7,429 nucleotides of DNA from Oscillospiraceae bacterium (GTDB taxonomy: Bacteria; Bacillota; Clostridia; Oscillospirales; Acutalibacteraceae), in contig JAQXLO010000188.1 of assembly GCA_029012165.1 (NCBI GenBank), positions 1-7,429 on the forward strand, in the 5' to 3' direction. Position numbers and translations under genes: made by a program. Shown piece after piece: positions 5,953-7,429 of this stretch. Under the pieces are notes generated by a model. The model ran no database searches. It was not told the DNA's origin and saw only the letters and a list, made by a program, of their open reading frames with translations. Every line of letters starts with the position of its first letter. The first letter of the stretch is position 1.

Positions 5953-7041
5953 ATGCAAAGGGAAGTGGATCGGTTGCCGAAAATCAAGGATTCTAAATCG
6001 TGTGCATACGACCTTGTTGCTATGGGCGAAGTGATGCTCCGGCTCGATCCCGGCGAGGATCGGATCAGCCATGCGGTGCAGTTTCGTGTCTGGGAAGGCG
6101 GCGGCGAGTACAACGTCGCCAAGGCGATCAGTGCTTGTTTTGCGCTGCGCAGTGCGATCGTTACGTCCCTTGCGGATAACCCGGTCGGAGATTTGGTGTG
6201 TGGCCGCATTCGTCAGGGTGGTGTAGATACCCGCTTTGTACACAGAGATTCTTTGCCCGGTTCCCGAGTTGGTCTGAATTTTACGGAGCGGGGCTTCGGA
6301 GCACGCAGTGCACTGGGAGTATCTGACCGTGCCGGGTCCTGTGCATCTCACATGAAAAAAGATGATGTCGATTGGGAGCTGCTGTTTGGCGAATATGGGT
6401 CTCGCTGGTTTCATACGGGCGGTATTTTTGCGGCGCTTTCCGAAGATACGGCCGCACTCACATTGCAGGCGGTACAGAAAGCAAAACAATATGGCACTGT
6501 TGTGTCTTACGATTTGAACTACCGACCATCCCTGTGGCAGGATCACGGCGGCAGAGAAGCGGCTGCTTCGCTCAATCGACGCATTTTGCCATTTGTGGAT
6601 GTTTTATTCGGCAATGAAACGGATTTTTACGATGCGCTCGGTATTGGGGAAAGCAATGAGCAGGCACAGTCCGATCGCTTCTACAAATGCGCAGAGCAGA
6701 TTTGCGCACTTTTCCCCAATACATCCGTTGTTGCTTCGTCTTTGCGTTTGGTTCGCTCTGCCTGCGAAAATGATTGGAGCGGCGCCGCATATGCAGACGG
6801 ACAGCTTTTTACGGCACAGGGGATGCCGGGACTTGAAATTCTGGACAGGGTCGGCGGCGGCGACAGTTTTGCTTCCGGCGTGATTTACGGAATGCTCTGC
6901 GGGGAAAGCGTAGAGAAGTCTCTTGCGCTCGGTGTTGCCCATGGTGCTTTGGCGATGTCCACGCCGGGCGACACGTCTATGGCCACCGTTTCCGAGGTCA
7001 GGCGTCTGGCAGACGGCGGCACTGCACGGATCATTCGTTAG
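5953..7041 (+). CDS. kdgK: PfkB-family sugar kinase, probable 2-keto-3-deoxygluconate kinase
   Basis: A cytoplasmic kinase predicted to phosphorylate 2-keto-3-deoxygluconate to KDPG using ATP, a late step of hexuronate (pectin, alginate-type) degradation. It is 362 residues, within the usual range. The PfkB fold is clear: an N-terminal strand with GEVMLRLDP (25-33), substrate-side EGGGEYNVAKAIS (48-60), DNPVGD (75-80), and the C-terminal anion-hole signature DRVGGGDSFASG (298-309) with catalytic base D304. Features that favour KDG kinase over ribokinase or fructokinase are LNFTERGFGARSALG, FHTGGIFAAL, YDLNYRPSLW and the GGGD variant of the GAGD motif. The ATG at 5953 has only a weak purine run upstream; TTG at 5974 has AAAGGG 11 bases upstream and still precedes the conserved domain, so the true start may be 5974. 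It has its own promoter. The aldolase and uronate isomerases of the pathway are not in the window, so substrate assignment rests on sequence alone. Confidence 0.85.
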   Translation: MQREVDRLPKIKDSKSCAYDLVAMGEVMLRLDPGEDRISHAVQFRVWEGGGEYNVAKAISACFALRSAIVTSLADNPVGDLVCGRIRQGGVDTRFVHRDSLPGSRVGLNFTERGFGARSALGVSDRAGSCASHMKKDDVDWELLFGEYGSRWFHTGGIFAALSEDTAALTLQAVQKAKQYGTVVSYDLNYRPSLWQDHGGREAAASLNRRILPFVDVLFGNETDFYDALGIGESNEQAQSDRFYKCAEQICALFPNTSVVASSLRLVRSACENDWSGAAYADGQLFTAQGMPGLEILDRVGGGDSFASGVIYGMLCGESVEKSLALGVAHGALAMSTPGDTSMATVSEVRRLADGGTARIIR

Positions 7042-7098
7042 ACCGATTCCGCTCGTTCCTATTCGTGCCATATTGCCTATATTCTGGAGGATTTCAAC

Positions 7099-7429
7099 TT
7101 GTTTGTAGATATTGCAAAAATTAAAATCAAAGCCGGCGACGGCGGCAACGGCGCCGTGGCTTTTCATCGTGAAAAATATGTTGCGTCCGGCGGACCGGAC
7201 GGCGGCGATGGCGGTCGTGGCGGCAATATTGTTTTTGCCGTGGACGATAACCTTTCCACGCTGGCGGATTTTCGCTACAAGCGCAAGTACAAAGCAGAGA
7301 ACGGCGGCCACGGCGAGACGGGGCACCGCACAGGCAAAACCGGCGCCGATCTTGTGATCCGTGTGCCGCGCGGCACGATCATCCGTGAGTGCGAAAGCGG
7401 CGTCATTATGGCCGATCTTTCCACGGACG
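7099..7429 (+). CDS. obg: Obg (CgtA) GTPase, N-terminal part
   Basis: The first 110 codons of the Obg GTPase, a ribosome large-subunit assembly and stringent-response factor; the gene continues past the right edge. The translation is the glycine-rich Obg fold: FVDIAKIKIKAGDGGNGAVA, then FHREKYVASGGPDGGDGGRG with GGNIVFAVD, LADFRYKRKYKAENGGHGE, TGKTGADLVIRVPRGTII. The GTPase domain lies outside the window. The start is TTG at 7099, fixed by GGAGG at 7086-7090 with an 8-base spacer and by alignment of FVD.AKI with the family N-terminus; no ATG is available at the right place. It follows the sugar kinase stop by 57 bases with no obvious terminator, so readthrough from the kinase promoter is possible. 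Confidence 0.96.
   Translation, partial: MFVDIAKIKIKAGDGGNGAVAFHREKYVASGGPDGGDGGRGGNIVFAVDDNLSTLADFRYKRKYKAENGGHGETGHRTGKTGADLVIRVPRGTIIRECESGVIMADLSTD

Noticed and set aside
6604..7326. A 240-codon minus-strand frame across the kinase and obg
   Set aside because: It crosses two well-supported genes on the other strand, and long antisense frames are expected opposite GC-rich coding DNA such as the glycine-rich Obg domain.
1..7429. CRISPR array, tRNA/rRNA genes, insertion sequence ends or phage attachment sites
   Set aside because: I saw no regularly spaced repeats, cloverleaf-like sequence, transposase motifs or flanking inverted repeats with target duplications.

Overview
The window looks like a chromosomal segment from a low-to-mid GC Gram-positive bacterium, most likely a member of the Clostridia (Oscillospiraceae/Ruminococcaceae-like). 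The grounds are an FtsEX system paired with secreted PcsB-like M23 peptidases, strong GGAGG-type ribosome binding sites, TTG starts, and a 2-keto-3-deoxygluconate (KDG) kinase of the type I associate with gut Clostridia. This placement is inference; there is no rRNA or other marker to settle it. I see no mobile element, CRISPR array, tRNA or phage gene.

Left part, minus strand (4837 down to 1): an apparent five-gene operon, read right to left. It begins with a putative promoter at 4809-4837, then a PucR/CdaR-type transcriptional regulator (4687-3602), ftsE (3563-2694), ftsX (2675-1749), a secreted coiled-coil M23 endopeptidase (1771-215, overlapping the end of ftsX) and the N-terminus of a second secreted coiled-coil protein (198-1, cut by the window edge). 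The genes are 38, 18, -23 and 16 bases apart and each has its own Shine-Dalgarno sequence. In the known FtsEX mechanism, ATP hydrolysis by FtsE is passed through the FtsX membrane segments to an extracellular coiled-coil partner that is, or that activates, a peptidoglycan hydrolase. Here the hydrolase is encoded next to ftsX and carries a complete M23 zinc site.

Middle (4688-5058): an AT-rich divergent intergenic region with several A/T tracts. It holds the promoter of the minus-strand operon and presumably that of the rightward gene.

Right part, plus strand: a small DUF975-like polytopic membrane protein (5059-5808), a possible terminator hairpin, a good promoter (TTGCAT / TATAAT) and a PfkB-family KDG kinase (5953-7041), then the first 110 codons of the ribosome-assembly GTPase Obg from a TTG start (7099 to the edge).

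Most of this is recognisable housekeeping. The points most worth following up are the PucR/CdaR-type regulator heading an ftsEX operon, the two tandem secreted coiled-coil genes behind one FtsEX, the roughly 65-residue C-terminal extension on FtsE, and obg sitting behind a sugar kinase instead of the usual ribosomal protein genes. I found no convincing evidence of a wholly new system.
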